64,000 nucleotides of DNA from Echinicola rosea (GTDB lineage: Bacteria > Bacteroidota > Bacteroidia > Cytophagales > Cyclobacteriaceae). The position numbers and the translations under genes are program-made. Where the stretch lies: positions 5,756,001 through 5,820,000 of the forward strand of contig NZ_CP040106.1 in NCBI RefSeq assembly GCF_005281475.1, given 5' to 3'. This document shows, one piece after another, positions 33,630-42,385 of the stretch (positions within the stretch are counted from its first letter, which is position 1; each line of letters starts with the position of its first letter). Under the pieces are notes generated by a model that searched no databases, was not told the DNA's origin, and was given only the letters and a program-made list of their open reading frames with translations.

Positions 33630-35420
33630 ATGAACACGAATAAAAAAATAGTAATCGTAGCACTGTCAACACTGGCAATAGGTTTATTGCTGGGTTGGTT
33701 GATTTTTGGTGGTTCATCATCCGAAAGTAAAATGGATGATGAGCACCAGCACACTACAGAAATAGCTGGCGAGACCGTGTGGACTTGCTCAATGCATCCT
33801 CAGATCCGTCAGAGTGAACCCGGAGACTGCCCTATCTGTGGCATGGACCTTATTCCTTTGGAGGATGATCAGAATGAAGTACTTGACCCTATGGCAGTAA
33901 GTATGTCGCCTACCGCCATGCAACTGGCTGATATCAGAACGGCTGCTGTAGGAACCATGGATCCGGTTAAGTCGGTTAGGCTGAACGGAAAGGTACAGGA
34001 AGATGAGCGACTGGTTTTTTCTCAGTCTTCCCATATACCGGGCAGGATAGAAAAGCTGATGGTCAATTTCACAGGTGAGTTCGTAAGGAAAGGGCAGGCC
34101 ATTGCTTATATATACTCTCCAGATTTGGTTACTGCACAGGAGGAATTATTTGAAGCACAAAAAATTAAAGATACACAGCCGCAATTGTTTAATTCCGCCA
34201 AAGAAAAGCTCAAAAATTGGAAACTTTCCGACAGTCAGGTAGAGCAAATTCTCAAAGTGGGGACACCGAAAGAGGAATTTGCTGTTCAAGCTGATGTTTC
34301 GGGTTATGTAACTGAGAAAATGGTAAATCTGGGTGATTACATCCGAAAGGGAGAGGCTATTTATGAGATTGCAGACCTTTCAAAGGTATGGGTATTGTTT
34401 GATGTTTATGAATCGGATATGCCCTGGATCAAAAAAGGTGATAAGGTAAACTTTACAGTGGCCTCTCTACCGGGAGAGACATTTGAAGGTAAGATAACCT
34501 TCCTGGATCCTGTTATTGATCCTAAGACAAGAGTAGCAAAAGCAAGGGTAGAAGTGCCCAACAAAGACAATCAGCTAAAACCTGAAATGTTTGCATCCGG
34601 TACGGTAGAAGCTACATTGCCGAAAAAGTCAAATAACATAGTGGTTCCCAAAACTGCTGTTATGTGGACAGGCAAGCGTTCGGTAGTTTATGTAAAAAAT
34701 ACCACTAGTAGTGGAGTAAGTTTCATGATGCGTGATGTGACGCTTGGGCCGGGTTTAGGTGACAGCTTTATTGTGGAGAGTGGCCTTGAAGAAGGTGAAG
34801 AGATAGCAGTCAATGGCACCTTCAGCATTGATGCAGCAGCACAACTAAGCGGAAAGGCAAGCATGATGAATCCTGAAGGAGGCCCGGCAATGACAGGGCA
34901 TAACCACGGGGGTATGGATACGCCAGCTTCGTCAGGCCAGGTCAAGAAAAAAGAGACTAAGCCAGTGTCAATTAGTCAGAAGGCGAAAGAAGCATTGCGG
35001 CCCCTTTATACTGAATACCTCAAATTTAAGGATGCCTTAACGGCTGATGAATTTGATCAGGCTCAAAAAGCCGCTTCCGATCTCAAAACAACACTGGATA
35101 AGGTGAATATGTCTGCTTTTACCGGTGAGTCACACAATGCCTGGATGAGCTATAGCAGTGACCTGAAAAATGCATTGCAACATGTTCAGCACCTTAAAAC
35201 GATAGCCGAACTACGCACTACATTTCAGCAGGTATCTGAAGGAATGATTGCCATGACCAAAGCCTTTAATCCATTGGATCAGACACTGTACGTTCAGTTT
35301 TGCCCAATGGCAGATAATAACAAAGGAGCTAACTGGCTAAGCACCGAAGAGGAGATCCGCAATCCCTACTTCGGGGAATCTATGCTCACTTGTGGGGAGG
35401 TAGAGGAAAATATCAAGTAA
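33630..35420 (+). CDS. cusB: CusB-like RND adaptor with heavy-metal-binding and DUF3347 domains
   Basis: Domain order of this 596-residue protein: N-terminal membrane anchor (about 5-28), a heavy-metal-binding domain with WTCSMHPQI and GDCPICGMDLIPL (about 50-77), lipoyl and barrel domains of a membrane-fusion protein (about 100-390), a Met/His-rich linker (MTGHNHGGM) and a C-terminal DUF3347 domain (about 445-596) with the typical QFCPMADNNKGANWLS and NPYFGESMLTCG. DUF3347 also occurs alone two genes downstream. It links CusA and CusC and collects Cu(I)/Ag(I) from the periplasm. Confidence 0.9.
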   Translation: MNTNKKIVIVALSTLAIGLLLGWLIFGGSSSESKMDDEHQHTTEIAGETVWTCSMHPQIRQSEPGDCPICGMDLIPLEDDQNEVLDPMAVSMSPTAMQLADIRTAAVGTMDPVKSVRLNGKVQEDERLVFSQSSHIPGRIEKLMVNFTGEFVRKGQAIAYIYSPDLVTAQEELFEAQKIKDTQPQLFNSAKEKLKNWKLSDSQVEQILKVGTPKEEFAVQADVSGYVTEKMVNLGDYIRKGEAIYEIADLSKVWVLFDVYESDMPWIKKGDKVNFTVASLPGETFEGKITFLDPVIDPKTRVAKARVEVPNKDNQLKPEMFASGTVEATLPKKSNNIVVPKTAVMWTGKRSVVYVKNTTSSGVSFMMRDVTLGPGLGDSFIVESGLEEGEEIAVNGTFSIDAAAQLSGKASMMNPEGGPAMTGHNHGGMDTPASSGQVKKKETKPVSISQKAKEALRPLYTEYLKFKDALTADEFDQAQKAASDLKTTLDKVNMSAFTGESHNAWMSYSSDLKNALQHVQHLKTIAELRTTFQQVSEGMIAMTKAFNPLDQTLYVQFCPMADNNKGANWLSTEEEIRNPYFGESMLTCGEVEENIK

Positions 35421-35421
35421 A

Positions 35422-35553
35422 ATGAAAGAATGCTGTAAAACAGGGGATGAAAAAGCCCCTTCAAAATTAAAAATGTGGACTGGACGAATCGTCTGGGGTA
35501 TAGTAATTCTTATTGTGATTTGGATAGCCACCATACAAATTTTGAATCTTTAA
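35422..35553 (+). CDS. 43-residue single-pass membrane protein with a Cys pair
   Basis: The ATG follows the cusB stop by one base and the frame runs to a TAA at 35551. The product begins MKECCKTGDEK and has one hydrophobic helix (IVWGIVILIVIWIATIQIL) covering most of its second half. It has a Cys-Cys pair on the presumed cytoplasmic side. Tight spacing in a copper operon supports a real small protein, possibly a pump accessory, but there is no family I can name. Confidence 0.55.
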   Translation: MKECCKTGDEKAPSKLKMWTGRIVWGIVILIVIWIATIQILNL

Positions 35554-35607
35554 TATTAATGTTTAACCCGGCCTGTCGGTTGACAGGCTATCAAATTGAA
35601 AACAAAA

Positions 35608-36123
35608 ATGAAAAACACAATTCTAATAGTTTCAATGGCTTTAGTAAGCTTTGGAGTATTTGCGCAACACGATCACGGTAGTCATGATGAAAAAAAGGAA
35701 ATGAGCCAAAAGATGGAGCCTATGTTCAAAGACAAAAAATTGGGTATTGCTTACGGCCATTATATCCACTTGAAAGAAGCCCTGGTCGCTTCACAGATGA
35801 ATGAGGCCAAAAAGGCTGCAACCAAACTGGAAGCGTCTTTAGGCTCCGAAGATAACTGGCAGGAAGCTAAGGCGGAGGCGGCAAAGGTGGTTTCAGCTAC
35901 TACTTTGGATGGCCAGCGCAAAGCTTTTGCTTCGTTGAGTAATGAAATGGCCTCTTTAGTAAAAAGTGGTGAACTTTCTATGGGTGAAGTGTACCTGGAG
36001 TATTGCCCCATGGCAAATAACAATGCCGGTGCCTATTGGCTATCCAATCAAAAGGAAATCAAAAACCCATACTTCGGTGACAAAATGCTGAAGTGCGGGA
36101 GTGTAAAAGAGACAATAAACTAA
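35608..36123 (+). CDS. Periplasmic DUF3347 protein
   Basis: The product has 171 residues from ATG 35608. The signal peptide is MKNTILIVSMALVSFGVFAQ, followed by HDHGSHD and then a DUF3347 domain with EYCPMANNNAGAYWLS and NPYFGDKMLKCG. It is close to the C-terminal domain of the CusB-like protein upstream, so the pair probably share a copper-binding function, with Met, His and Cys in conserved segments. Confidence 0.85.
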   Translation: MKNTILIVSMALVSFGVFAQHDHGSHDEKKEMSQKMEPMFKDKKLGIAYGHYIHLKEALVASQMNEAKKAATKLEASLGSEDNWQEAKAEAAKVVSATTLDGQRKAFASLSNEMASLVKSGELSMGEVYLEYCPMANNNAGAYWLSNQKEIKNPYFGDKMLKCGSVKETIN

Positions 36124-36220
36124 TAACTAATATAAGCCCTGTTGGAGAGTGGCCCTTGTGCAGGTTGTCATGCATACAATCCTGCCGCCACTCTTCCATC
36201 AGGCACCAAACGGAAAAGTC

Positions 36221-36658
36221 ATGAAGAAGAAAAGCAAAAAGGACAACCCTAAGACATCTACCCGGAATCTGGTCTATGCCTACCTGACCATTGCGGCATT
36301 AGTAGTGACAGCCACAGCATTGGTGTACTGGATTAACTATCAGCAGCTAAAGCCTTCTGTCAGCTATATCCAGGATGAATTTGAGCGACCCGTTGAACCA
36401 AGCCTGATATGCATGGTGAATGACGCCTACATGGGCAAGCCGCAAATCCCGGTACCGGTCAATGACAAAACCTATTATGGTTGCTGTGAAATGTGCGTGG
36501 ATAAGCTTAACAACCTGGAAAGCGCAAAGATCGCGATTGACCCCTATAGTGGTAATCCTGTAGATAAATCAGAAGCATTTATAGTAGTGACTAACCAACA
36601 AGGTGCAGTTGCCTACTTTGAATCAGAGGCCAATTACAACGCATTGAAGAAAAACTAA
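36221..36658 (+). CDS. Membrane-anchored Cys-rich protein, possible TRASH/YHS-like metal binder
   Basis: The product has 145 residues from ATG 36221. A single N-terminal helix (LVYAYLTIAALVVTATALVY, about 17-36) is followed by a soluble domain with ICMVNDAYMG, YGCCEMCVDKL and IDPYSGNPVDKSEAFIV. The Cys spacing around YGCCEMC and the later IDPYSGNPVDK resemble TRASH/YHS metal-sensing or metallochaperone domains. It is probably anchored in the inner membrane facing the periplasm. A role in copper delivery is inferred from the operon; a firm family assignment is not possible by eye. Confidence 0.55.
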   Translation: MKKKSKKDNPKTSTRNLVYAYLTIAALVVTATALVYWINYQQLKPSVSYIQDEFERPVEPSLICMVNDAYMGKPQIPVPVNDKTYYGCCEMCVDKLNNLESAKIAIDPYSGNPVDKSEAFIVVTNQQGAVAYFESEANYNALKKN

Positions 36659-36682
36659 AAACAATCCTGTAACCCCAAATCT

Positions 36683-37381
36683 ATGAAATTGACAATGAAA
36701 AACATTCTAAAAGCAGTTGTATTGGTACTTTTCACTTCAGCAACCGCATTGGCCCATGACGGCCACAAAAGCAAACAAGACAGCACCGCCCAACAAGCGG
36801 ATACTGTGATGACCACCCCCACCAGCGAGGCAGATCAAAGTGAACATGAACATACCAGTGAGGCAGTGAGCCACGATGCGCATGAGAAAGATGCACACCA
36901 CGAAAAAAAGGTCACGGCTGATTTGGCAGATTTCCCCACAATCCATCCACTGATTGTCCATTTCGCTATCGTATTACTGATTGTGGGGGCCATTCTGGCG
37001 GTTGTCAACATCTATTTCATCAAAAAGGAATTGGCGTGGACAGCCTTTGCCCTGGTGCTGGTAGGTTTTGTAGCTGCGTACTTGGCCGGCAGAAACTTCC
37101 ATCCGCATACGCACGGCCTCACTGAACATGCCAGGCTCGTATTGGAACAACACGACTTCTGGGCTGACTGGACAATCAATCTTGGGTTTATCGGCCTGCT
37201 ATTGCAAGGAATCAACCTATTCATTTTCAAATCGAAAAGGTGGGCAATGGCTATTGTGGCAGTGGTGTTATTGGGTGCAGCTTATGCTGTGGCACAGGCA
37301 GGACATTACGGAGCACAATTAGTACACATAGAAGGTGTAGGACCGCAAGGTGATTTTTTGGAACTGGAGCATGAACATTAA
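36683..37381 (+). CDS. DUF2231 membrane protein with His-rich N-terminus
   Basis: The 232-residue protein has a signal segment, then a His-rich stretch (about 25-78), then four transmembrane helices starting with TIHPLIVHFAIVLLIVGAIL, the hallmark of DUF2231. More His residues follow (NFHPHTHGLTEHARL), suggesting haem or copper binding at the membrane. The gene ends 10 bases before the multicopper oxidase start and probably supports it. Confidence 0.8.
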   Translation: MKLTMKNILKAVVLVLFTSATALAHDGHKSKQDSTAQQADTVMTTPTSEADQSEHEHTSEAVSHDAHEKDAHHEKKVTADLADFPTIHPLIVHFAIVLLIVGAILAVVNIYFIKKELAWTAFALVLVGFVAAYLAGRNFHPHTHGLTEHARLVLEQHDFWADWTINLGFIGLLLQGINLFIFKSKRWAMAIVAVVLLGAAYAVAQAGHYGAQLVHIEGVGPQGDFLELEHEH

Positions 37382-37391
37382 ACATCAGATA

Positions 37392-39746
37392 ATGAAAAAA
37401 TTCCCTAATATAATTTTAGCAATTTTCGCATTTGCCTTGTCTTTTTTATTATCAGGGCTAACTAATGCGCAAAACCTCACTGAAAAATCAGTCGAAGGCA
37501 ACACTGATAATCTTCCTGTAAGAGAATATGCCATTTCCATAAATGAGCTGGCAGTGAACAAGGCAGGCAAAGAAGTCATGGGAATGGCCATTAATGGCAG
37601 TGTCCCGGGACCCACACTTACTTTTACTGAAGGTGAATATGCCGTAATATATGTAAAAAACGAGATGGATGAAGAAACTTCCATTCACTGGCACGGTTTG
37701 TTGTTGCCAAATTTTTATGACGGGGTTCCTTACCTCACCACTCCGCCCATCGCGCCTGGGGAAACACAGAAGTACGAATTTCCCCTGAAACAAGCCGGTA
37801 CCTATTGGTATCATTCACATACCATGCTGCAAGAGCAGAGTGGTGTTTTTGGCTCTATCGTCATCCATCCTAGAAAAGAAAACCTGGCCTATGACAAAGA
37901 GCTCGTTATAATACTTTCGGACTGGACGAATGAAAAGCCTATGAACGTACTCCGTTTTCTGAAACGAGGAACCGAATGGTACAACTGGCGAAAAGGTACG
38001 GCCACACCCCTCAACCGCGTTATTGCCAGAGGTGCAATGGGAGCCCAGTTAAATTTCTGGAGGCAGAGAATGGAAAGTGCAGACATTGCCGATATATATT
38101 ACCCGACCTTTTTAGTTAATGGTGAACAAGTTCAGGAATATTCCAATTTCAAACCCGGAGAAAAGGTTAGGCTTAGAATTATTAACGGGGCAGCTTCTAC
38201 CTCGTTTTGGATGACGTTTGGTGGTGAAATGCCGACCTTAGTTGCGGCCGATGGACTAAATGTTGAGCCGGTCAAGCGCAATAAAACATTTATTGCCATT
38301 GCGGAGACCTACGATTTTATTGTAAGTATTCCGGAAAGTGGAAAGATGGAATTTCGGGCCACCGCTCAGGATGGTTCGGGAACAGCCTCTGCTTTTTTGG
38401 GCCAAGGTGAAGTTTTAGCAGCCGAAGATGTTCCCCGCCCTGATAAAATAGGGATGATGATGCAAATGGCAAAAATGGACATGCGCATGGGGGCTCCTGC
38501 CCTAAAATTTAATCCTAAAAAGGACGATCCCCAAAAAATGATGGAGAACTGGGGAATGCAAATGAAAGGCGACAAAAACCCGGATAATGATATGCCGGGT
38601 ATGAATATGGCCGGAAATAAGGAAGAGGTCTCCCAAATGGATCATTCCTCAATGGATATATCTGATGATAAAAACTCCAAAATGGATCCGCCAAGTGCTC
38701 CCATGGCTGAAATGCCCGGGATGGAAAACATGGATATGTTTTCAGAATACAATTACAATTATCTGAAATCACCTGAAAAAACGGTTTATGGTAAGGATGT
38801 TCCAGTCAATGAAATCCTCCTCAATCTTACAGGGAATATGAACCGCTACATCTGGAGCATGAATGGTATTCCCCTATCTGAAACAGATAAAATAAAAATC
38901 AAAGAGCGGCAAATTACCCGAATCACACTTAACAACCTGACGATGATGCACCATCCCATGCACCTGCATGGTCATTTTTTCCGTGTCATCAACGAAAGCG
39001 GTGATTACTCGCCCCTGAAGCATACGGTGAATGTGCCACCCATGCAAAAAGTAACCATTGAGTTTTACGGGAACGAATATGGAGATTGGTTCTTTCATTG
39101 CCATATTCTCTATCATATGATGGGAGGTATGGCACGGGTAGTCAGCTATGATACACCGGAAGACCCTAGAATGAAACCCTTTCCAATTTCCAAACTGATT
39201 CACGAAACCAACCGCTTCTATAGTTGGGGAATGGCAGATGTTGCCTCACATAATACAACAGTCAATCTGACCACTTCAAACATTCGCAATCAATTCAATT
39301 TATCAATGGAATACGGATGGAATCAGAACCTGGAAGCTGAATTTTCTTATGAGTATTATCTGTACGATTATTTGAGGGTTTTTGGAGGTATTAATGTTGA
39401 GAATACCACCAGGAATAGTTTGGATGATATGAAGACAATTGCCGTGGCTGGTATCCGGTGGTTTACACCTTATATGTTCAATGTTGACCTAAGGATAGAT
39501 AATGAGCTTCGGCCTAGAATTGGAATCGGTCGATCGCTGATGATATTTCCGAAGTTATCAATTTTTGGCTATTACGAATATCAAATTGATGCAGGATTGG
39601 TAAACGGTCTGGAGGCCGGCCAAAATTACAAAGAAGAAATTGTATGGAGTGCCGGTGCACAATACATGCTTTCTAAGAATTTTTCACTGATGACAAGCTA
39701 TGACAACCGCTTCGGAGCAGGGGGCGGATTATCTGTCATGTTTTAA
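37392..39746 (+). CDS. copA: Multicopper oxidase (CopA-like) fused to a CopB-like beta-barrel
   Basis: The product has 784 residues from ATG 37392, whose signal peptide ends near TNAQ; a longer start at 37350 would overlap the upstream gene. Copper ligands are in four motifs: HWHGLLLPN near 98, WYHSHTMLQEQ near 141, HPMHLHGHFF near 521 and FHCHILYHMMGG near 569. A Met/His/Asp-rich segment lies about 375-460. From about residue 607 the sequence turns into alternating beta strands ending in Phe, like the CopB outer-membrane barrel. It would oxidise Cu(I) to Cu(II), tethered at the outer membrane. Confidence 0.85.
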   Translation: MKKFPNIILAIFAFALSFLLSGLTNAQNLTEKSVEGNTDNLPVREYAISINELAVNKAGKEVMGMAINGSVPGPTLTFTEGEYAVIYVKNEMDEETSIHWHGLLLPNFYDGVPYLTTPPIAPGETQKYEFPLKQAGTYWYHSHTMLQEQSGVFGSIVIHPRKENLAYDKELVIILSDWTNEKPMNVLRFLKRGTEWYNWRKGTATPLNRVIARGAMGAQLNFWRQRMESADIADIYYPTFLVNGEQVQEYSNFKPGEKVRLRIINGAASTSFWMTFGGEMPTLVAADGLNVEPVKRNKTFIAIAETYDFIVSIPESGKMEFRATAQDGSGTASAFLGQGEVLAAEDVPRPDKIGMMMQMAKMDMRMGAPALKFNPKKDDPQKMMENWGMQMKGDKNPDNDMPGMNMAGNKEEVSQMDHSSMDISDDKNSKMDPPSAPMAEMPGMENMDMFSEYNYNYLKSPEKTVYGKDVPVNEILLNLTGNMNRYIWSMNGIPLSETDKIKIKERQITRITLNNLTMMHHPMHLHGHFFRVINESGDYSPLKHTVNVPPMQKVTIEFYGNEYGDWFFHCHILYHMMGGMARVVSYDTPEDPRMKPFPISKLIHETNRFYSWGMADVASHNTTVNLTTSNIRNQFNLSMEYGWNQNLEAEFSYEYYLYDYLRVFGGINVENTTRNSLDDMKTIAVAGIRWFTPYMFNVDLRIDNELRPRIGIGRSLMIFPKLSIFGYYEYQIDAGLVNGLEAGQNYKEEIVWSAGAQYMLSKNFSLMTSYDNRFGAGGGLSVMF

Positions 39747-39756
39747 TTAGGAAGTT

Positions 39757-41070
39757 ATGGAAGAAAGTTATAAAAAAGGAAGTTTAAGTTTATTAGGATC
39801 AATTGCTTTAGGCACTGGTGTAATGATCGGTGCAGGAATCTTTGCATTATTGGGCCAGGTGGCTGAACTGTCAGGGACCTGGTTTCCTTACATTTTCGTT
39901 TTGGGAGCTCTCATTTCAGCATTTAGTGCTTACTCCTACATCAAAGTTTCAAATACGTATCCTTCGGCTGGGGGGATAGCCATGATTTTGAAAAAAGCTT
40001 ATGGTAAATCAACAATAACAGCTTCTGCATCATTATTAATGGCACTATCCATGGTAATCAACGAAAGCCTGGTTGCCAGAACTTTTGGCTCTTATACCCT
40101 ACAACTGTTCGAAGTTGAAAACAAGGAACTTTGGATTCCCATATTGGGTGTTGCTCTTTTGGTTAGCGCTTTTTTGATTAACATATCTGGCAACAAGCTG
40201 ATAGGAAAGTCATCACAGTTCATGTCATTTATCAAAATTATCGGAATTCTGATTTTTGCCATAGGAGCTCTCTGGGCAGTGGGTTTTTCTCTGGAAGGGT
40301 TGATACCAAAAGCCATCAAAAACACTGATTATTCAGCAACCAGTTATATTGGGGCTTTAGCACTTTCCATTTTGGCCTACAAAGGATTCACTACAATAAC
40401 TAATAGTGGTGGCGAAATTACAGAACCTCAAAAAAATGTTGGCCTGTCTATTATTATTTCTTTGTTGATATGCACAGTGGTGTATTTTCTGGTTGCTTTC
40501 GCTGTAAACTCAAGCCTTACAATCTCTGAAATTATTCAAGCCAAAGATTACTCCCTTGCTGAAGCTGCCAGACCTGCTTTTGGAGATTTTGGTCTTCATT
40601 TTACCGTTGCTATTGCCATAATAGCTACTATTTCGGGAGTGATTGCCAGCATTTTTGCAGTCTCTCGTATGACGGCTATGCTTACAGATATGGAACTTAT
40701 TCCACATAGTCATTTGGGCATGTCAGGCCGAATACAGAAGCATATGTTGGTGTATGTGGTGTTTATCGCTATCATCCTGACTATTTTCTTTGATCTGTCC
40801 AGAATTGCTTCCATAGGAGCCATTTTTTATTTGGTGATGGACATCATTATTCATTGGGGTGTATATAAGTATTTGAGGAAAGAGGTGAAAGCCAATGGAA
40901 CAATTGTACTCACAGCGATGGTGTTGGATTTCATCGTATTGGCAGCTTTCTTATGGATCAAGGCATCATCTGACCTTTTGGTTCTTATTGTTTCTGCATC
41001 TGTGATGCTAATAGTTTTTGCAGGTGAAAAATGGTTCTTAAGTCGAGCAGATAAATCTACCCAAAAATGA
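39757..41070 (+). CDS. APC-superfamily permease
   Basis: The 437-residue protein has about twelve hydrophobic helices. The first carries ALGTGVMIGAGIFALLGQV, the GxG(I/V)xxGIF motif of APC amino-acid transporters. The substrate is not deducible. It lies 10 bases after the oxidase gene and overlaps the PepSY gene by four bases (ATGA), so it belongs to the copper operon. APC permeases in such operons are usually unassigned; uptake of an amino acid or a metal complex is possible. Confidence 0.8.
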   Translation: MEESYKKGSLSLLGSIALGTGVMIGAGIFALLGQVAELSGTWFPYIFVLGALISAFSAYSYIKVSNTYPSAGGIAMILKKAYGKSTITASASLLMALSMVINESLVARTFGSYTLQLFEVENKELWIPILGVALLVSAFLINISGNKLIGKSSQFMSFIKIIGILIFAIGALWAVGFSLEGLIPKAIKNTDYSATSYIGALALSILAYKGFTTITNSGGEITEPQKNVGLSIIISLLICTVVYFLVAFAVNSSLTISEIIQAKDYSLAEAARPAFGDFGLHFTVAIAIIATISGVIASIFAVSRMTAMLTDMELIPHSHLGMSGRIQKHMLVYVVFIAIILTIFFDLSRIASIGAIFYLVMDIIIHWGVYKYLRKEVKANGTIVLTAMVLDFIVLAAFLWIKASSDLLVLIVSASVMLIVFAGEKWFLSRADKSTQK

Positions 41071-41780
41071 AACGAAACAGAAACTACTACATCCGAAAAA
41101 CACACCGGTATCTGGGGATTTTTATAGGCATTCAGTTTATTGGGTGGACGGTCAGCGGCCTCTATTTCAGTTGGACGGATATTGACGAAATCCATGGAGA
41201 CCAGTTCCACCATGAGCATGTCACGACCCATTCACCCCGGAACCTGATCAGTCCGGCACAATTGGATTCAACGCGTGGTATTTCATCCCTTGAGCTTCGC
41301 TACATCAATCACCAACCGCATTATTGGGTCAACGATAGTCTGCTCTACAATGCCCAGACCGGACAAATCAAAAAGGGCATAACCGAAACGGAGGCGGTCG
41401 AAATCGCACAGAACCATCTTGTAAAAAACCTGGAAATCCTGAAAACAGAATGGATTACTGAAACCGACAACCATCATGAATACCGTGGCAGGCCGCTACC
41501 AGCCTGGGCTGTCCACTTTGATCATCCCGAAAAACTGGTAGCGTACATTGATGCCTCCAATGGCCGCTTTGAGCGGGTAAGGCACAACAGTTGGCGTTGG
41601 TTCGATTTTCTCTGGATGTTTCACACCATGGATTATGCCGGGCGGGACAACTTTAACAATTGGCTGCTCAGGGCATTTTCAGTCTTTGGCCTTTTTACAG
41701 TGCTATCAGGCTTTACACTTTACGCAGTATCCTCTAAAACTTTCTTAAAAACCACTTCAAAACTTAAAAAGAATAAATGA
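41067..41780 (+). CDS. PepSY-domain membrane protein
   Basis: The 237-residue protein has one N-terminal helix with IRKTHRYLGIFIGIQFIGW, a periplasmic PepSY-like domain (about 85-175, including GIKKGITETEAVEIAQNHL-like sequence) and a second helix near 205-228 preceded by WMFHTMDYAGR. This is the half-size PepSY-TM arrangement. Such proteins are often associated with iron or copper uptake and reduction. It overlaps the neighbours on both sides, indicating translational coupling. Confidence 0.75.
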   Translation: MKRNRNYYIRKTHRYLGIFIGIQFIGWTVSGLYFSWTDIDEIHGDQFHHEHVTTHSPRNLISPAQLDSTRGISSLELRYINHQPHYWVNDSLLYNAQTGQIKKGITETEAVEIAQNHLVKNLEILKTEWITETDNHHEYRGRPLPAWAVHFDHPEKLVAYIDASNGRFERVRHNSWRWFDFLWMFHTMDYAGRDNFNNWLLRAFSVFGLFTVLSGFTLYAVSSKTFLKTTSKLKKNK

Positions 41781-42367
41781 TGAACAAACTAATTTACACA
41801 CTTGCACTGGGATTGCTGATCGTATCCTGCCAAAACAAAAAAGGTGAAAATGGTGGTCACGAACACCATCAGCCGGAAGCCGCAACCTCTACGGTCGACC
41901 AATCGGATAATTCGAAAAAGAGCATCCCTCAGGAAGCGCATGGCAATGTGGGTGATGCCCACGTTTCTGTGTACTACCACTCACCTGCGGTTCGAAGTAG
42001 GGTCATTTGGGGCGGCCTGGTACCTTTTGACGAAGTTTGGGTTGCGGGTGCCCACAGTGCCACCAGCATAGAATTTTCCAAAGCAATCGAGATAGAAGGT
42101 ACGACCATACCCAAAGGGAAATATGCATTCTTTACTATCCCCGGACAGGAACGCTGGACGTTGATCCTAAACAAAAACTAGGAGCAGCACCTTGCTGATG
42201 ATTACGATCAGGCAGAGGATATTATCAGGATCGAGGTAACACCTGAAACAGAAATGCCGCTATCAGAACGGCTTACTTATACCATTGAAGACAAAAGAGA
42301 GGGTTCGGGCGCTATCCGCATGTCTTGGGAAAAGCTAAGTGTTTCCCTTCCATTTAAAACAGATTAA
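41777..42367 (+). pseudogene. DUF2911 lipoprotein gene interrupted by an in-frame amber codon
   Basis: The first part (134 codons) has a lipobox (LLIVSC), a His-rich linker and most of a DUF2911 domain (AHVSVYYHSPAVRSRVIWGG through GQERWTLILNKN). A TAG stop at 42179-42181 follows, and the same frame then continues for 61 codons (EQHLADDYDQAEDIIRIEV, ending WEKLSVSLPFKTD), which is the expected C-terminal part of the domain. One base change (TGG to TAG) explains it. Either the gene is dead, the shortened protein is used, or the stop is read through. Confidence 0.75.
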
Positions 42368-42385
42368 CCACTAAAATTTTTACTC

